DNA of 64,000 nt from Acinetobacter lwoffii (GCF_029024105.1 NZ_CP118963.1:2976001-3040000), one strand, 5' to 3'; positions 7,465 to 15,742 are shown, counted from the stretch's first letter. Numbers and translations are program-made. The notes: generated from the sequence alone by a model not told the origin.

Positions 7465-7833
7465 ATGGACACTTTAGGCACCGAAGCTATTCGGGCATTT
7501 TTTACCCTGCAATGTTGCTGGTTCAACAATGAAGAAATCTATCTGGAACAAGGCTGTCTAGATTGTGGTTCGGCAGCCACTTATCTGATTTACCATACCA
7601 ACACGCATATCCAGAAACATCTGCTGAAATTTATTGAAAAGTATCGCTGTCATCAGGCACGCCGTAACGATTTGCTCGACCTGGATTTTTTCCGAAAAGA
7701 CTATGAGGACTTTCTGCACATTCTGGAAAATGAAGTCAATTTTTATGCACGTCTGCATCATGATGTGCTACGTGACCGCTGTTTTGAAGAGATTGAGTCT
7801 ATCTTTGAACGCCGTTATGCAGCGGCTTGTTAA
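7465..7833 (+). CDS. Small conserved hypothetical protein, possibly iron-regulated
   Basis: A 122-residue soluble protein of unrecognised family. It has no signal peptide or membrane segment. Cys17-Cys18 and a Cys31-x2-Cys34 pair (GCLDCG) sit in the N-terminal third, and the remainder is charged and probably helical (RNDLLDLDFFRKDYEDFLH). The ATG at 7465 follows AGAGG at proper spacing, so it is a real gene. The Fur-like box just upstream suggests induction under iron limitation. The cysteines might bind metal or an iron-sulfur centre, but that is inference. Neighbours (the IS and uvrA) give no functional hint. Confidence 0.7.
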   Translation: MDTLGTEAIRAFFTLQCCWFNNEEIYLEQGCLDCGSAATYLIYHTNTHIQKHLLKFIEKYRCHQARRNDLLDLDFFRKDYEDFLHILENEVNFYARLHHDVLRDRCFEEIESIFERRYAAAC

Positions 7834-7954
7834 GTATTTACCTTGTACATGATGATTGTGAATATTTAAATGATCTGCTGTTGTGTTTCTTAATTTTGTG
7901 ATGAATTGACCAATCACCGACATAACTTGACGTTTAAAATACTTTTATTTGCAC

Positions 7955-7984
7955 TTGAACATTTTTCATCCGGTATCATATAAG
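7955..7984 (+). promoter_or_regulatory. Possible uvrA promoter
   Basis: TTGAAC (7955-7960), an 18-bp spacer and TATAAG (7979-7984), about 30 bp before the uvrA ATG. No LexA-type SOS box was seen, as expected for Acinetobacter, which lacks a canonical LexA. Confidence 0.4.
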
Positions 7985-8014
7985 GGTTTTTGATGAATAT
8001 TCTAGGATCCTTGC

Positions 8015-10846
8015 ATGAGCCAAAGCCACATCCGTATTCGAGGCGCACGTACCCATAACCTGAAAAATGTGAACCTTGATATACCACGCGACAAGTTTGT
8101 GGTGATTACGGGACTGTCTGGTTCAGGTAAGTCCTCACTTGCCTTTGACACCTTATATGCCGAAGGTCAGCGCCGTTATGTGGAATCGCTGTCTGCATAT
8201 GCCCGTCAGTTCCTCTCCCAGATGGAAAAGCCGGAAGTCGATTCGATTGAGGGCTTGAGTCCAGCCATCGCCATCGAGCAGAAATCGACCAGTCATAACC
8301 CACGCTCTACCGTAGGAACCATTACCGAAATTTATGACTATTTACGTCTACTGTATGCGCGTGTCGGTACACCGTTCTGTCCTGAACATGACTTGCCGAT
8401 GGTGGCACAAACGGTCACTGAAATGGTCGATGCCGTTAAAGCACTGGAAGAAGGCACTGCACTGTTATTGTTAGCACCAGTCGTGCGCGAACGTAAGGGC
8501 GAATATACGGCACTGTTTGAACAGCTACAAAGCCAGGGTTTCGTCCGTGCCCGTGTGGATGGCGAGATCATGGAAATTGATCCACCACCAGAACTGGACA
8601 AAAAGAAAAAACATACCATTGAAGTCGTAGTTGACCGCTTTAAAGTACGTGATGATCTGGGCAACCGTATTGCAGAAAGTTTTGAAACCGCGCTGCGTCT
8701 TGGTGGCGATATCGCCATTTTGTCCTGGATGAAGGGCGAGCATAACGATCGCGTGTTTTCTGCCAAGCATTCCTGCCCGCAATGTGACCGCGCTGTGGCT
8801 GAACTGGAACCGCGTTTATTTTCGTTCAACAATCCCTTTGGCGCTTGTCCGGTCTGTGATGGTTTGGGAACCCGTAGCCATTTCAGTGCCGATAAGCTGA
8901 TTCCCAATCCTGAGGTCAGCGTTAGCCAAGGCGCTATTCGTGGCTGGGACCGTCAGCGTCCTTACTATTACAGCATGATCCAGAAAGTCGCCGAGCATTT
9001 TGGTTTTTCTCTGGAAACTCCGTGGAATGAACTGGATGCCGATACCAAGAAGAAATTTCTGTATGGCACTGGCAAAGAAAAAATTGATCTGAGTTATATC
9101 GATGAACGTGGCCGACGTCATAATCGGGTCATTCCCTTTGAAGGAATTTTGCCGCATCTGGAACGCCGTTATCGTGAAACTGAAAGTAATTATGTACGTG
9201 ATGATCTGGCGCAGTATTTATCCAATGCTGCCTGTGATGCCTGTGATGGTTCACGTCTGAATGAAATTTCGCGTAATGTGAAAATTCTGGACAAGACCAT
9301 TGCTGACATTACCCGCATGTCGATTGGCGATGCTGAAAGCTATTATCAAGGTATTCATTTGGAAGGTGCACGGGGTGAAATCGCCGACAAGATTTTCAAG
9401 GAAATCCGTGAACGTCTGCACTTTCTGGTTTCGGTCGGCCTGAATTATCTGAGTCTGTCACGTTCAGCTGAAACTCTGTCTGGTGGTGAAGCGCAGCGAA
9501 TTCGTCTGGCCTCACAGATTGGTGCCGGTTTGATGGGCGTCATGTATGTCCTGGATGAACCATCAATTGGTTTGCATCAACGTGATAACGACCGTCTGTT
9601 ACAGACCCTGATCCGTCTGCGTGATCTGGGCAATACCGTCTTGGTGGTCGAGCATGATGAAGATGCGATTCGTGCCGCCGATCATATTATTGATATCGGT
9701 CCGGGTGCCGGTGTGCATGGTGGGCATGTGATTGCCGAAGGAACGTATGATGAAATTCTGGCCAATCCGGACTCGCTGACCGGAAAATATTTATCCGGAA
9801 AATTAAAAATTGAAGTGCCGAAAAAACGGATTCAACCGCCTAAGCCTAAAGAACAGATCAAGCTGATGGGAGCATCCGGGCATAACCTGAAAAAAGTCGA
9901 TCTGACCATTCCTTTAGGTATTATGACCTGTGTTACCGGGGTGTCCGGTTCAGGTAAATCGACCTTGATTAACCGGACTTTGTTACCTTTGGCGGCGACC
10001 CAGCTCAATGGTGCCACCACTTTAACTTCGGAAAGGTTTGAATCGATTGATGGTTTACAGTTCCTCGACAAAGTGGTGGATATTGACCAGAGCCCGATTG
10101 GACGTACCCCGCGTTCCAATCCGGCGACTTATACCGGCCTATTTACCCCGATTCGTGAACTGTTTTCACAGACGCAAGAAGCCAAGGCACGCGGTTATGC
10201 TGCCGGTCGTTTCTCGTTTAACGTGAAAGGTGGCCGCTGTGAAGCCTGTGAAGGTGACGGCATGATCAAGGTGGCGATGCACTTCCTGCCGGATATGTAT
10301 GTGCCATGTGATGCCTGTCATGGCAAACGCTATAACCGTGAAACGTTGGAAGTGAACTATAAGGGCAAGAATATTTCCGATGTCTTGCAGATGACTGTTG
10401 AAGATGCGATGCATTTCTTTGATGCCATTCCGGTGATTCACCGCCGTCTAGAAACATTGCATCAGGTGGGTCTGGGTTATATTCGTCTGGGTCAGTCTGC
10501 GACCACTCTTTCTGGTGGTGAAGCGCAGCGGGTCAAACTGGCGCGTGAGCTGGCCAAACGCGATACTGGTCAAACCCTGTATATTCTGGATGAACCGACC
10601 ACAGGTCTGCATTTCCATGATATTGCCAAACTGCTGGATATTCTGCATCAGCTGCGTGACAAGGGTAATACCATCGTGGTGATTGAACATAATCTGGACG
10701 TGATTAAAACCGCCGACTGGGTGGTGGACTTAGGCCCTGAAGGTGGTTCTGGTGGCGGTATGATTGTCGCAGAAGGTACGCCTGAACAGGTCGCGAAAGT
10801 CAAAGCTTCACATACGGGTAAATTCTTGAAGCCGTTGTTGAAATAA
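8015..10846 (+). CDS. uvrA: Excinuclease ABC subunit A
   Basis: The 943-residue UvrA ATPase is the damage-recognition subunit of nucleotide excision repair and works with UvrB. Its domains are: N-terminal Walker A GLSGSGKS (33-40); first zinc module with CPQCD and CPVCD pairs (about 253-285); ABC signature LSGGEAQR with Walker B VLDEPSIGLH (about 490-525); second Walker A GVSGSGKS (about 645); C-terminal zinc finger with CEAC/CDAC pairs (about 740-770); and second signature LSGGEAQR with Walker B ILDEPTTGLH. Length and order match E. coli UvrA. The ATG at 8015 follows AGGA. Confidence 0.97.
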   Translation: MSQSHIRIRGARTHNLKNVNLDIPRDKFVVITGLSGSGKSSLAFDTLYAEGQRRYVESLSAYARQFLSQMEKPEVDSIEGLSPAIAIEQKSTSHNPRSTVGTITEIYDYLRLLYARVGTPFCPEHDLPMVAQTVTEMVDAVKALEEGTALLLLAPVVRERKGEYTALFEQLQSQGFVRARVDGEIMEIDPPPELDKKKKHTIEVVVDRFKVRDDLGNRIAESFETALRLGGDIAILSWMKGEHNDRVFSAKHSCPQCDRAVAELEPRLFSFNNPFGACPVCDGLGTRSHFSADKLIPNPEVSVSQGAIRGWDRQRPYYYSMIQKVAEHFGFSLETPWNELDADTKKKFLYGTGKEKIDLSYIDERGRRHNRVIPFEGILPHLERRYRETESNYVRDDLAQYLSNAACDACDGSRLNEISRNVKILDKTIADITRMSIGDAESYYQGIHLEGARGEIADKIFKEIRERLHFLVSVGLNYLSLSRSAETLSGGEAQRIRLASQIGAGLMGVMYVLDEPSIGLHQRDNDRLLQTLIRLRDLGNTVLVVEHDEDAIRAADHIIDIGPGAGVHGGHVIAEGTYDEILANPDSLTGKYLSGKLKIEVPKKRIQPPKPKEQIKLMGASGHNLKKVDLTIPLGIMTCVTGVSGSGKSTLINRTLLPLAATQLNGATTLTSERFESIDGLQFLDKVVDIDQSPIGRTPRSNPATYTGLFTPIRELFSQTQEAKARGYAAGRFSFNVKGGRCEACEGDGMIKVAMHFLPDMYVPCDACHGKRYNRETLEVNYKGKNISDVLQMTVEDAMHFFDAIPVIHRRLETLHQVGLGYIRLGQSATTLSGGEAQRVKLARELAKRDTGQTLYILDEPTTGLHFHDIAKLLDILHQLRDKGNTIVVIEHNLDVIKTADWVVDLGPEGGSGGGMIVAEGTPEQVAKVKASHTGKFLKPLLK

Positions 10847-10860
10847 AAATCTCCTCCTAG

Positions 10861-10908
10861 CCTCCTCTTTGATAAAGAGGAGGCATTCCCTCCTTTCGCA
10901 AAGGAGGG
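10861..10908. repeat. Double-hairpin intergenic element downstream of uvrA
   Basis: There are two GC-rich perfect hairpins in a row. The first is CCTCCTCTT/AAGAGGAGG (10861-10869/10875-10883). The second is CCCTCCTTT/AAAGGAGGG (10888-10896/10900-10908). They are followed by GTTAGGGTGGATT and poly-A. The first may act as the uvrA terminator. The arms share a CTCC/GGAG core, so the two hairpins could also pair with each other. It resembles short palindromic intergenic repeats, but no second copy was found in this window. Confidence 0.55.
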
Positions 10909-10963
10909 TTAGGGTGGATTAAAAAAATAAATCTATTCTTAAATTTGTTTGAGGGGGAACAAA

Positions 10964-11818
10964 ATGCGATTTTCTGAAAGATATGGTTATAAGCCCGTAC
11001 GTGACATTATTCAAAAAGAAAGTATAGATGATGCTTTAAAAAATGGTTTGTGGAGTGTTTTTCATAGCTATATTTGGAATCGGATTGAACATGGACATAA
11101 TCAAAGCTCTTTTACCCGTAATTCAAATATATACTCGTTAGTAGAATCTTATTGGCTTAATCTTTTTAAAAACCCTACAGATACCATCCCTCAATGGACA
11201 TCTGATTCTTTAAAAATAATTAGAGATTACTTTTTTAATTGTGCATGGCACGAAATTTATAGCTTGATTGAAGAAACAATTGAGCACTACCCCTATCAAA
11301 GAGTAAGTAATAAAGATTCATTTATAACTAATATCAACAATATGCTAGAGCGTGAAAATAGTGCTTACCGAATTATAAATGACGAAATCATTCCAATAAC
11401 TTCCGAACAAGAAATTCAATCCATCGAAACTGCTTTAGAAAATACAAATCAATATTTAGGTGTTCAACAACATTTAAATCAAGCTTTAAAACTGATGTCA
11501 GATCGTCAAAAGCCTGACTATCGAAATTCGATTAAAGAATCTGTTTCGGCATTAGAAGGTATGTGTCAAAAAATATTAAAGAAGGACAAAGTAACTTTAG
11601 GTGATGCAATTGGTCAAATTGAAAAACAATATCCAATACATCCTGCATTAAAAGCCAGTATTAAATCTTTATATGGTTATACATCCGATGCAGATGGTAT
11701 TCGCCATGCAATGTTAGACGAATCAAATCTTTCTTATATCGATGCAAAATTTATGCTTGTTGCCTGCACAAATTTTATTAACTATCTGATCGACAAAACC
11801 AGAGATCATCCAAATTAG
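10964..11818 (+). CDS. AbiJ N-terminal-domain-4 type protein, candidate phage-defence (abortive infection) gene
   Basis: A 284-residue soluble protein. The N-terminus (MRFSERYGYKPVRDII, then LKNGLWSVFHSYIW) matches the AbiJ_NTD4 domain, which is found at the front of many abortive-infection proteins. The C-terminal third (GDAIGQIEKQ to FINYLI, with GYTSDADGIRHAML) resembles the helical C-terminal domain paired with it in Abi proteins, which is HEPN-like in general character. No perfect HEPN R-x4-6-H motif was identified. A TTG at 10949 extends the frame by five codons, but the ATG at 10964 has GAGGGGG at ideal spacing. The gene is clearly more AT-rich than uvrA and lies between two palindromic repeats, suggesting horizontal gain. 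Function is inferred from the domain only. Confidence 0.7.
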   Translation: MRFSERYGYKPVRDIIQKESIDDALKNGLWSVFHSYIWNRIEHGHNQSSFTRNSNIYSLVESYWLNLFKNPTDTIPQWTSDSLKIIRDYFFNCAWHEIYSLIEETIEHYPYQRVSNKDSFITNINNMLERENSAYRIINDEIIPITSEQEIQSIETALENTNQYLGVQQHLNQALKLMSDRQKPDYRNSIKESVSALEGMCQKILKKDKVTLGDAIGQIEKQYPIHPALKASIKSLYGYTSDADGIRHAMLDESNLSYIDAKFMLVACTNFINYLIDKTRDHPN

Positions 11819-11829
11819 ATCACATGACT

Positions 11830-11922
11830 GGCGACATGGATGTCGCCCGTTCGACTGTGCTAAAGGGACTTAGCATCAGTCGAACAAATGCATTTTGCTA
11901 CTTTTGTGCAGTTCAAAAGTAG
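11830..11922 (+). repeat. Three-hairpin structured repeat, copy 1
   Basis: Three hairpins in order. Stem A is GGCGACAT/ATGTCGCC (11830-11837/11840-11847). Stem B is GTTCGACTG-T-GCTAA paired with TTAGC-AT-CAGTCGAAC (11849-11863/11870-11885). Stem C is CTACTTTTG/CAAAAGTAG (11898-11906/11914-11922). It lies between the convergent AbiJ-type and GGDEF genes. A second copy with the same A and C but a different B occurs at 36295-36385. Confidence 0.8.
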
Positions 11923-11939
11923 AGAAGGAATCTTTTAGA

Positions 11940-13646
11940 CTAAACCTCAGCCACCACATTCCGTCCCTTCGCTTTGGCTTTAAACAAAGCATCATCGGCA
12001 TTTGACAACAAAGTCATCCAGGAAACAGCCCCAATCGCCACCCCGATACTGACCGAAATCTGGATCTGATCTCCTAGCGCAGTCAGAATATAGCGCTCAA
12101 CCACTTCAGCCCGAATTTTATCTGCAACGATCAGTGCCTGTTGCATCTGGATATTTTCAATCAGTACCAGAAATTCATCGCCGCCATAGCGCACCAGCAA
12201 ATCCGTCGCCCGAACATTGGCCTTTAAACGCTCGGCCACCAGTTGAATCACCTGATCACCCACAATATGCCCATATTGATCATTCACCTGTTTAAAATGA
12301 TCAATATCAATAATCATCAAACAGGTCTGGCTCAATTGACCCGGCTGATTTTCCATAAAGCGGATATATTCTTCCAACGCAAAACGGTTGGCCAGCCCGG
12401 TCAAAGAATCGGAATGAGCAATATTTTTTAAACGGAATTCTAGCGCATCGCGTTCTTGCAACATTTGTTGCAATTTCTGAATGGCAGCGAATAAGGAATC
12501 AGAATGATTCACTTCACGCAGCCGCATATCAATTTTCTGACGACCCGAGTTTTTAGACAAACTCAACAACATGCGGCGTGCCTGAATAAGTGGCAAAAAT
12601 ACTTGTTTGCGTGCAAAGATCATGGTGGAAATCGCGGTCAGTAATGAAATCAACGATACCAACACGCTCCAGATCAAACGCTGCATATTGCTGTTCATTT
12701 CCTGAATAGCGGCATCTCTGCTGTATTGCAGCAGATAAGTTTGCAGGTCTACCACAGTCGCAAATTTATCTACGATCGCTTCAGTCAGCTCTGTTCCGCT
12801 CAAACGGTAGTCACGTTGCTCCAGACTGTCACTGATCAGCTCACTCACAATCGGTAAGCCTTGCTGAATAAACTCGGTTTCTACCCGCCGATGTAAACGG
12901 ATGAATTCCTCAGTCTTATCTTGAACAGGTTGAATGGTATCAATCAAGGCCCACAAATAACGCACCTGATGTTGGGTCTGTAAAGAGCGGGTAATATTTT
13001 CAGTGGGAAGCGGAGCTTCAAAAGTCACATGTGCCATGATAGACGAGGCCACACGACCGGCCTGATCACGTAAATCTGATAAAAATAGAATCTGGCTAAT
13101 ATAGTTATTCAGAGGGGTCGATGAGCTATCTGAAGCCACCGCCACGTCACGCAAAAGTTCACGGCAACTTTCCCAGGCAGCAAACATCGCCAGAATCGCC
13201 TGATCAAGTTCCTGAGCACTGCGCAGCTGACGCGGCATCTGGGTATAAGCATCAACCTGTGCACGCCCTTTTTTCAAACTATTCTCAAGCTGTGAAAGTT
13301 GCTGACTCAGGTTGTTAAAACCGACCTCCGTCAAGACATCAGCCGTCTGGGAGAGCTGCCGATCCACCTGTTGACGGTAGCTGATTAACTCTTGCTGATG
13401 CTGGGCAAATTCCTGCACCGAACTGGACATGGCCTTATTGGCAGGCGCACGCTCACGCGAAATCTTATTTGCCAGGTCAGCGACCTGCTGCAATGCATTC
13501 AATTGTTGATAGGTTTGTCTGGATTTTAAATAACTTTGACTGCTACTCACAATTAAGGGAATACAGATACAAAGTAAACATAAAATAATAATCGACATCG
13601 ACCAGTACAAACGTTTACTGATCCACTCAGAGCGTAAGGTATTCAT
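11940..13646 (-). CDS. Membrane-anchored diguanylate cyclase (GGDEF)
   Basis: A 568-residue protein that makes cyclic-di-GMP from two GTP. There is a membrane helix at about 13-35, then a long helical periplasmic region (about 36-320, four-helix-bundle type sensor), and a second membrane helix near 325-345. A linker coiled coil follows, and the GGDEF domain occupies the last 165 residues. The active site motif RYGGDEF is intact. Five residues before it is RATD, an RxxD product-inhibition site, so the enzyme is probably active and feedback-controlled. No EAL domain is present. The ATG at 13646 has only a weak ribosome site. The gene is solitary and the signal sensed is unknown. Confidence 0.9.
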   Translation of the reverse strand: MNTLRSEWISKRLYWSMSIIILCLLCICIPLIVSSSQSYLKSRQTYQQLNALQQVADLANKISRERAPANKAMSSSVQEFAQHQQELISYRQQVDRQLSQTADVLTEVGFNNLSQQLSQLENSLKKGRAQVDAYTQMPRQLRSAQELDQAILAMFAAWESCRELLRDVAVASDSSSTPLNNYISQILFLSDLRDQAGRVASSIMAHVTFEAPLPTENITRSLQTQHQVRYLWALIDTIQPVQDKTEEFIRLHRRVETEFIQQGLPIVSELISDSLEQRDYRLSGTELTEAIVDKFATVVDLQTYLLQYSRDAAIQEMNSNMQRLIWSVLVSLISLLTAISTMIFARKQVFLPLIQARRMLLSLSKNSGRQKIDMRLREVNHSDSLFAAIQKLQQMLQERDALEFRLKNIAHSDSLTGLANRFALEEYIRFMENQPGQLSQTCLMIIDIDHFKQVNDQYGHIVGDQVIQLVAERLKANVRATDLLVRYGGDEFLVLIENIQMQQALIVADKIRAEVVERYILTALGDQIQISVSIGVAIGAVSWMTLLSNADDALFKAKAKGRNVVAEV

Positions 13647-13899
13647 GCTGTTGTATTACGCCCCAATATGACAAGCAAAGCTAAATAGATTGATTATTAT
13701 ACAAATAAAATGAAATACTCTTAAAGTAGGTAATTCAACTTAGTTAATGTTTTTTCTATATTTTTTTGATTTTAATTTTTAAAAGCGCTACTTTTTAAAT
13801 TCAGGCTAAAGTTTTATGGGTTTTATCCTACAAAAAATACAACACAAATACAGGACTTTTAAGCATTAAAAAAAATATCAAAACTTGCTTTCCGCACTA

Positions 13900-13928
13900 T
13901 TTACACATGCAACAATTGGGTGCATAAT
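13900..13928 (+). promoter_or_regulatory. Promoter TTTACA-N17-CATAAT with palindrome over the -10
   Basis: The -35 TTTACA is at 13900-13905 and the -10 CATAAT at 13923-13928. A perfect palindrome GGTGCAT-A-ATGCACC (13919-13933) covers the -10 element and the probable start site, an ideal operator position. No protein gene follows. Confidence 0.5.
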
Positions 13929-13934
13929 GCACCG

Positions 13935-14033
13935 CATTAGGGCGAGTTAAATTATTCCTCAGCAGATATTTTAGTTTACCCGCAAATTTTGGCGAAAAAA
14001 CCCCGATTTTCTATGAAAATCGGGGTTTTTTTT
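13935..14033 (+). ncRNA. Candidate small RNA A, about 95 nt
   Basis: Predicted from the promoter at 13900-13928 and a very strong terminator at 13996-14030, with no ORF between. The presumed single-stranded part includes a TTCCTC stretch (complementary to GAGGAA-type ribosome sites) and AT-rich segments, as in trans-acting small RNAs. It lies in the 1.1-kb protein-free gap between the GGDEF gene and the Omp33-36-like porin gene and faces candidate small RNA B. No named family was recognised. Confidence 0.45.
13996..14033. terminator. Strong rho-independent terminator, 15-bp stem
   Basis: The perfect stem AAAAACCCCGATTTT (13996-14010) pairs with 14016-14030 around a CTATG loop and is followed by further Ts. 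No annotated protein gene needs it, which supports a small transcript. Confidence 0.85.
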
Positions 14034-14177
14034 AGCTATTAAATTTTAGGTCGATATTTTCACCTTTAAGTATGCACTATTTTGGTGCTTAAAATTATTA
14101 TAATATTTCTTCTCCTCCTCTTGTTTTGAGTTGAAGGTTTTTTTAGAAACAGGATGATCTGAAATAAAAAATGCGGA

Positions 14178-14276
14178 ACAAAAAAAAAGCCCAACCTTGG
14201 GGAAAGCTGGGCGATAAAACAAAAAATTGTGGAGAACCAGGCTAAATCACTATGAAAGTGTGAACTCTAACTTGAT
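14178..14276 (-). ncRNA. Candidate small RNA B, about 95 nt, minus strand
   Basis: The promoter at 14283-14311 and the terminator at 14180-14212 define a roughly 95-nt minus-strand transcript. It contains a small hairpin (TCAC/GTGA), an anti-Shine-Dalgarno-like TTCTCC stretch, then AATTTTTTG, a possible Hfq-type U-rich site, directly before the terminator. This layout is typical of Hfq-dependent regulatory RNAs. It converges on candidate small RNA A. No named family was recognised. Confidence 0.5.
14180..14212 (-). terminator. Terminator of candidate small RNA B
   Basis: On the minus strand GCCCAGCTTT pairs with AAGGTTGGGC (two G-U pairs) around a CCCC loop, followed by nine Ts (A-tract at 14180-14188). 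Confidence 0.8.
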
Positions 14277-14282
14277 TTTCAT

Positions 14283-14311
14283 ATTATGTAAAATTCCCCT
14301 AAAAATGTAAA
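14283..14311 (-). promoter_or_regulatory. Minus-strand promoter TTTACA-N17-CATAAT
   Basis: The -35 is the complement of 14306-14311 and the -10 the complement of 14283-14288, with a 17-bp spacer. The hexamers are identical to those of the promoter at 13900-13928. The remaining stretch 14312-14700 is AT-rich, and no gene was recognised in it. Confidence 0.5.
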
Positions 14312-14700
14312 GTCGATTGCTTCAGTCAAGATTATAAATCATGCCCATTTAGCTCAAAAAACAGACATCCACTCTAAAGCCCAAGCTGATGATGCTCTAA
14401 GATCAAGCAATCCAATCAAAGACCTGATGCGCCAGACATTTTGCACTTCTTGACACATTTATGAATTAACTCACCTATTATTAATTGTTTTAATAGATAA
14501 ATATATTATAATTAATCGTATTAATTGATTAAAATAACAACATAATTTCTCCTTAATCTTTAGTCCCGATTCTATATTTAAAGTCTAGATTTTTGTTATA
14601 CAAGAGTTTTTATATAAAATAGCTTCGGAGCCTAATACTTGAATTTTACACAAAATTAATACAATGATTTAGCTTAAAAAAATAGCGATTTCGAATTGGA

Positions 14701-14728
14701 TTGACTTAATAAATTGTTACAATACAAT
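14701..14728 (+). promoter_or_regulatory. Promoter of the Omp33-36-like gene with TTGTTACAA in the spacer
   Basis: The -35 TTGACT is at 14701-14706 and the -10 TACAAT at 14723-14728, with a 16-bp spacer. TTGTTACAA lies at 14714-14722 within the spacer. TTGTAACAA lies at 14750-14758 in the leader. The predicted start near 14735 rules out the ATG at 14736 as the initiator. Confidence 0.6.
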
Positions 14729-14771
14729 ACGTTTTATGTTGTACATCTTTTGTAACAAAATGGTAAATATC

Positions 14772-15674
14772 ATGAAAAAACTAGGTTTAGCCACTGCTGT
14801 ATTATTAGCGATGACCGGTGCTCAAGCATATCAATTCGAAGTTCAAGGTCAGTCAGAGTACATCGACAACACTGCAAATGACAAAGACTTCACTGGCGCT
14901 GTTCAAGGTACTTACTACTTCAAAGATGTAGACGCTTCTAAAGGTCCTTTAGCTGAAGCTGCTTTCCTGAACCAAGCTTCTAATGTTGCTCTAGCGTATA
15001 GCTATGGCGAAAACGGTCAAGAAGAAGCTGGACGTTCACGTACTGTAAATCATACTTACGGCGTAAAAGGTGAAGCTTACGTTCCAACTTCAGTTGTGCC
15101 TGTTTATGCAAGCGCTTCTTATAGCCATACCATTGCTGATAGCAAAACTGCTAACGCAACTGACGATCAAGGCGACCGTTATGCATTAGAACTTGGTGCT
15201 TTAGTTGCTCCTAACTTCTTAGTTGCTGTTGGTTATACCAGCGTTGCTGACCAAGCTTCTTTAGATGCATTCAATATTGTGTCTAACGGCGTTGCTAAAG
15301 CTGCTCTTGAATCTGCAACAATTGCTGATAAGACAGATGCGATCACTGCACGTACTAAATACGTTGGTGCAATCGACGGTACTAACATGTCAATTGGTTT
15401 TGAAAGCGGTTTAGTTTATGGTGAAGATACTGCCTACAACTTAGGTACAACTCTTTTCCTTAACCCACAGTTAAGCGTTGGTGCTTCTTATATGGAATCT
15501 AGCTTTGCTGGTTCTCCAGACAAAGCTTGGGGCGCGAACGTAAACTACTTCATTACTCCTGCTGTTGCAGTTGGCGCATCTTATGTAAATGCTAACTACG
15601 AAGCAAATCTTGCGCAAACTGCTCAAGTTCGTGATACTCAAACGATCGGCGTAAATGCCAAATTCCGTTTCTAA
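14772..15674 (+). CDS. omp33: Outer-membrane porin of the Omp33-36 type
   Basis: A 300-residue outer-membrane beta-barrel. A Sec signal peptide (MKKLGLATAVLLAMTGAQA, residues 1-19) is followed by mature YQFEVQGQSEYIDN and many alternating beta strands, and the protein ends in the Phe typical of BAM substrates (KFRF). The sequence closely resembles my recollection of Acinetobacter Omp33-36, a water/nutrient channel linked in A. baumannii to carbapenem entry and virulence. The frame opens at an ATG at 14736, but the signal peptide and the promoter place the start at 14772. Two shorter paralogues lie at 40954 and 41909. It uses abundant-protein codons (GCT, GGT, AAC) and ends in a strong terminator. 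The exact gene name is less certain than the family. Confidence 0.85.
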   Translation: MKKLGLATAVLLAMTGAQAYQFEVQGQSEYIDNTANDKDFTGAVQGTYYFKDVDASKGPLAEAAFLNQASNVALAYSYGENGQEEAGRSRTVNHTYGVKGEAYVPTSVVPVYASASYSHTIADSKTANATDDQGDRYALELGALVAPNFLVAVGYTSVADQASLDAFNIVSNGVAKAALESATIADKTDAITARTKYVGAIDGTNMSIGFESGLVYGEDTAYNLGTTLFLNPQLSVGASYMESSFAGSPDKAWGANVNYFITPAVAVGASYVNANYEANLAQTAQVRDTQTIGVNAKFRF

Positions 15675-15695
15675 TTTCTGATTAGATTCTGAATC

Positions 15696-15724
15696 AAAAA
15701 AGGACGCATATTGCGTCCTTTTTT
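15696..15724. terminator. Bidirectional terminator between the Omp33-36-like gene and betT
   Basis: The 13-bp stem AAAAAAGGACGCA/TGCGTCCTTTTTT (15696-15708/15712-15724) has a 3-nt loop and lies between two convergent genes. Confidence 0.85.
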
Positions 15725-15742
15725 ATTGTTTTATGACTCTGT

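Noticed and set aside
8338..8907. 189-codon minus-strand frame inside uvrA
   Set aside because: It lies wholly within a conserved, full-length uvrA and has Ser/Arg-rich composition typical of antisense shadows.
10949..10963. TTG start for the AbiJ-type gene
   Set aside because: The TTG overlaps the ribosome site (GAGGGGG) that serves the ATG at 10964.
14341..14460. Possible further gene or tRNA in the protein-free gap
   Set aside because: No cloverleaf, no plausible ORF with a ribosome site, and the TTGACA at about 14452 lacks a -10 at proper spacing.
14736..14771. Longer N-terminus for the Omp33-36-like protein (12 extra residues)
   Set aside because: The predicted transcription start is near 14735, and the extension would spoil the signal peptide. 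The ATG at 14772 starts a normal one.
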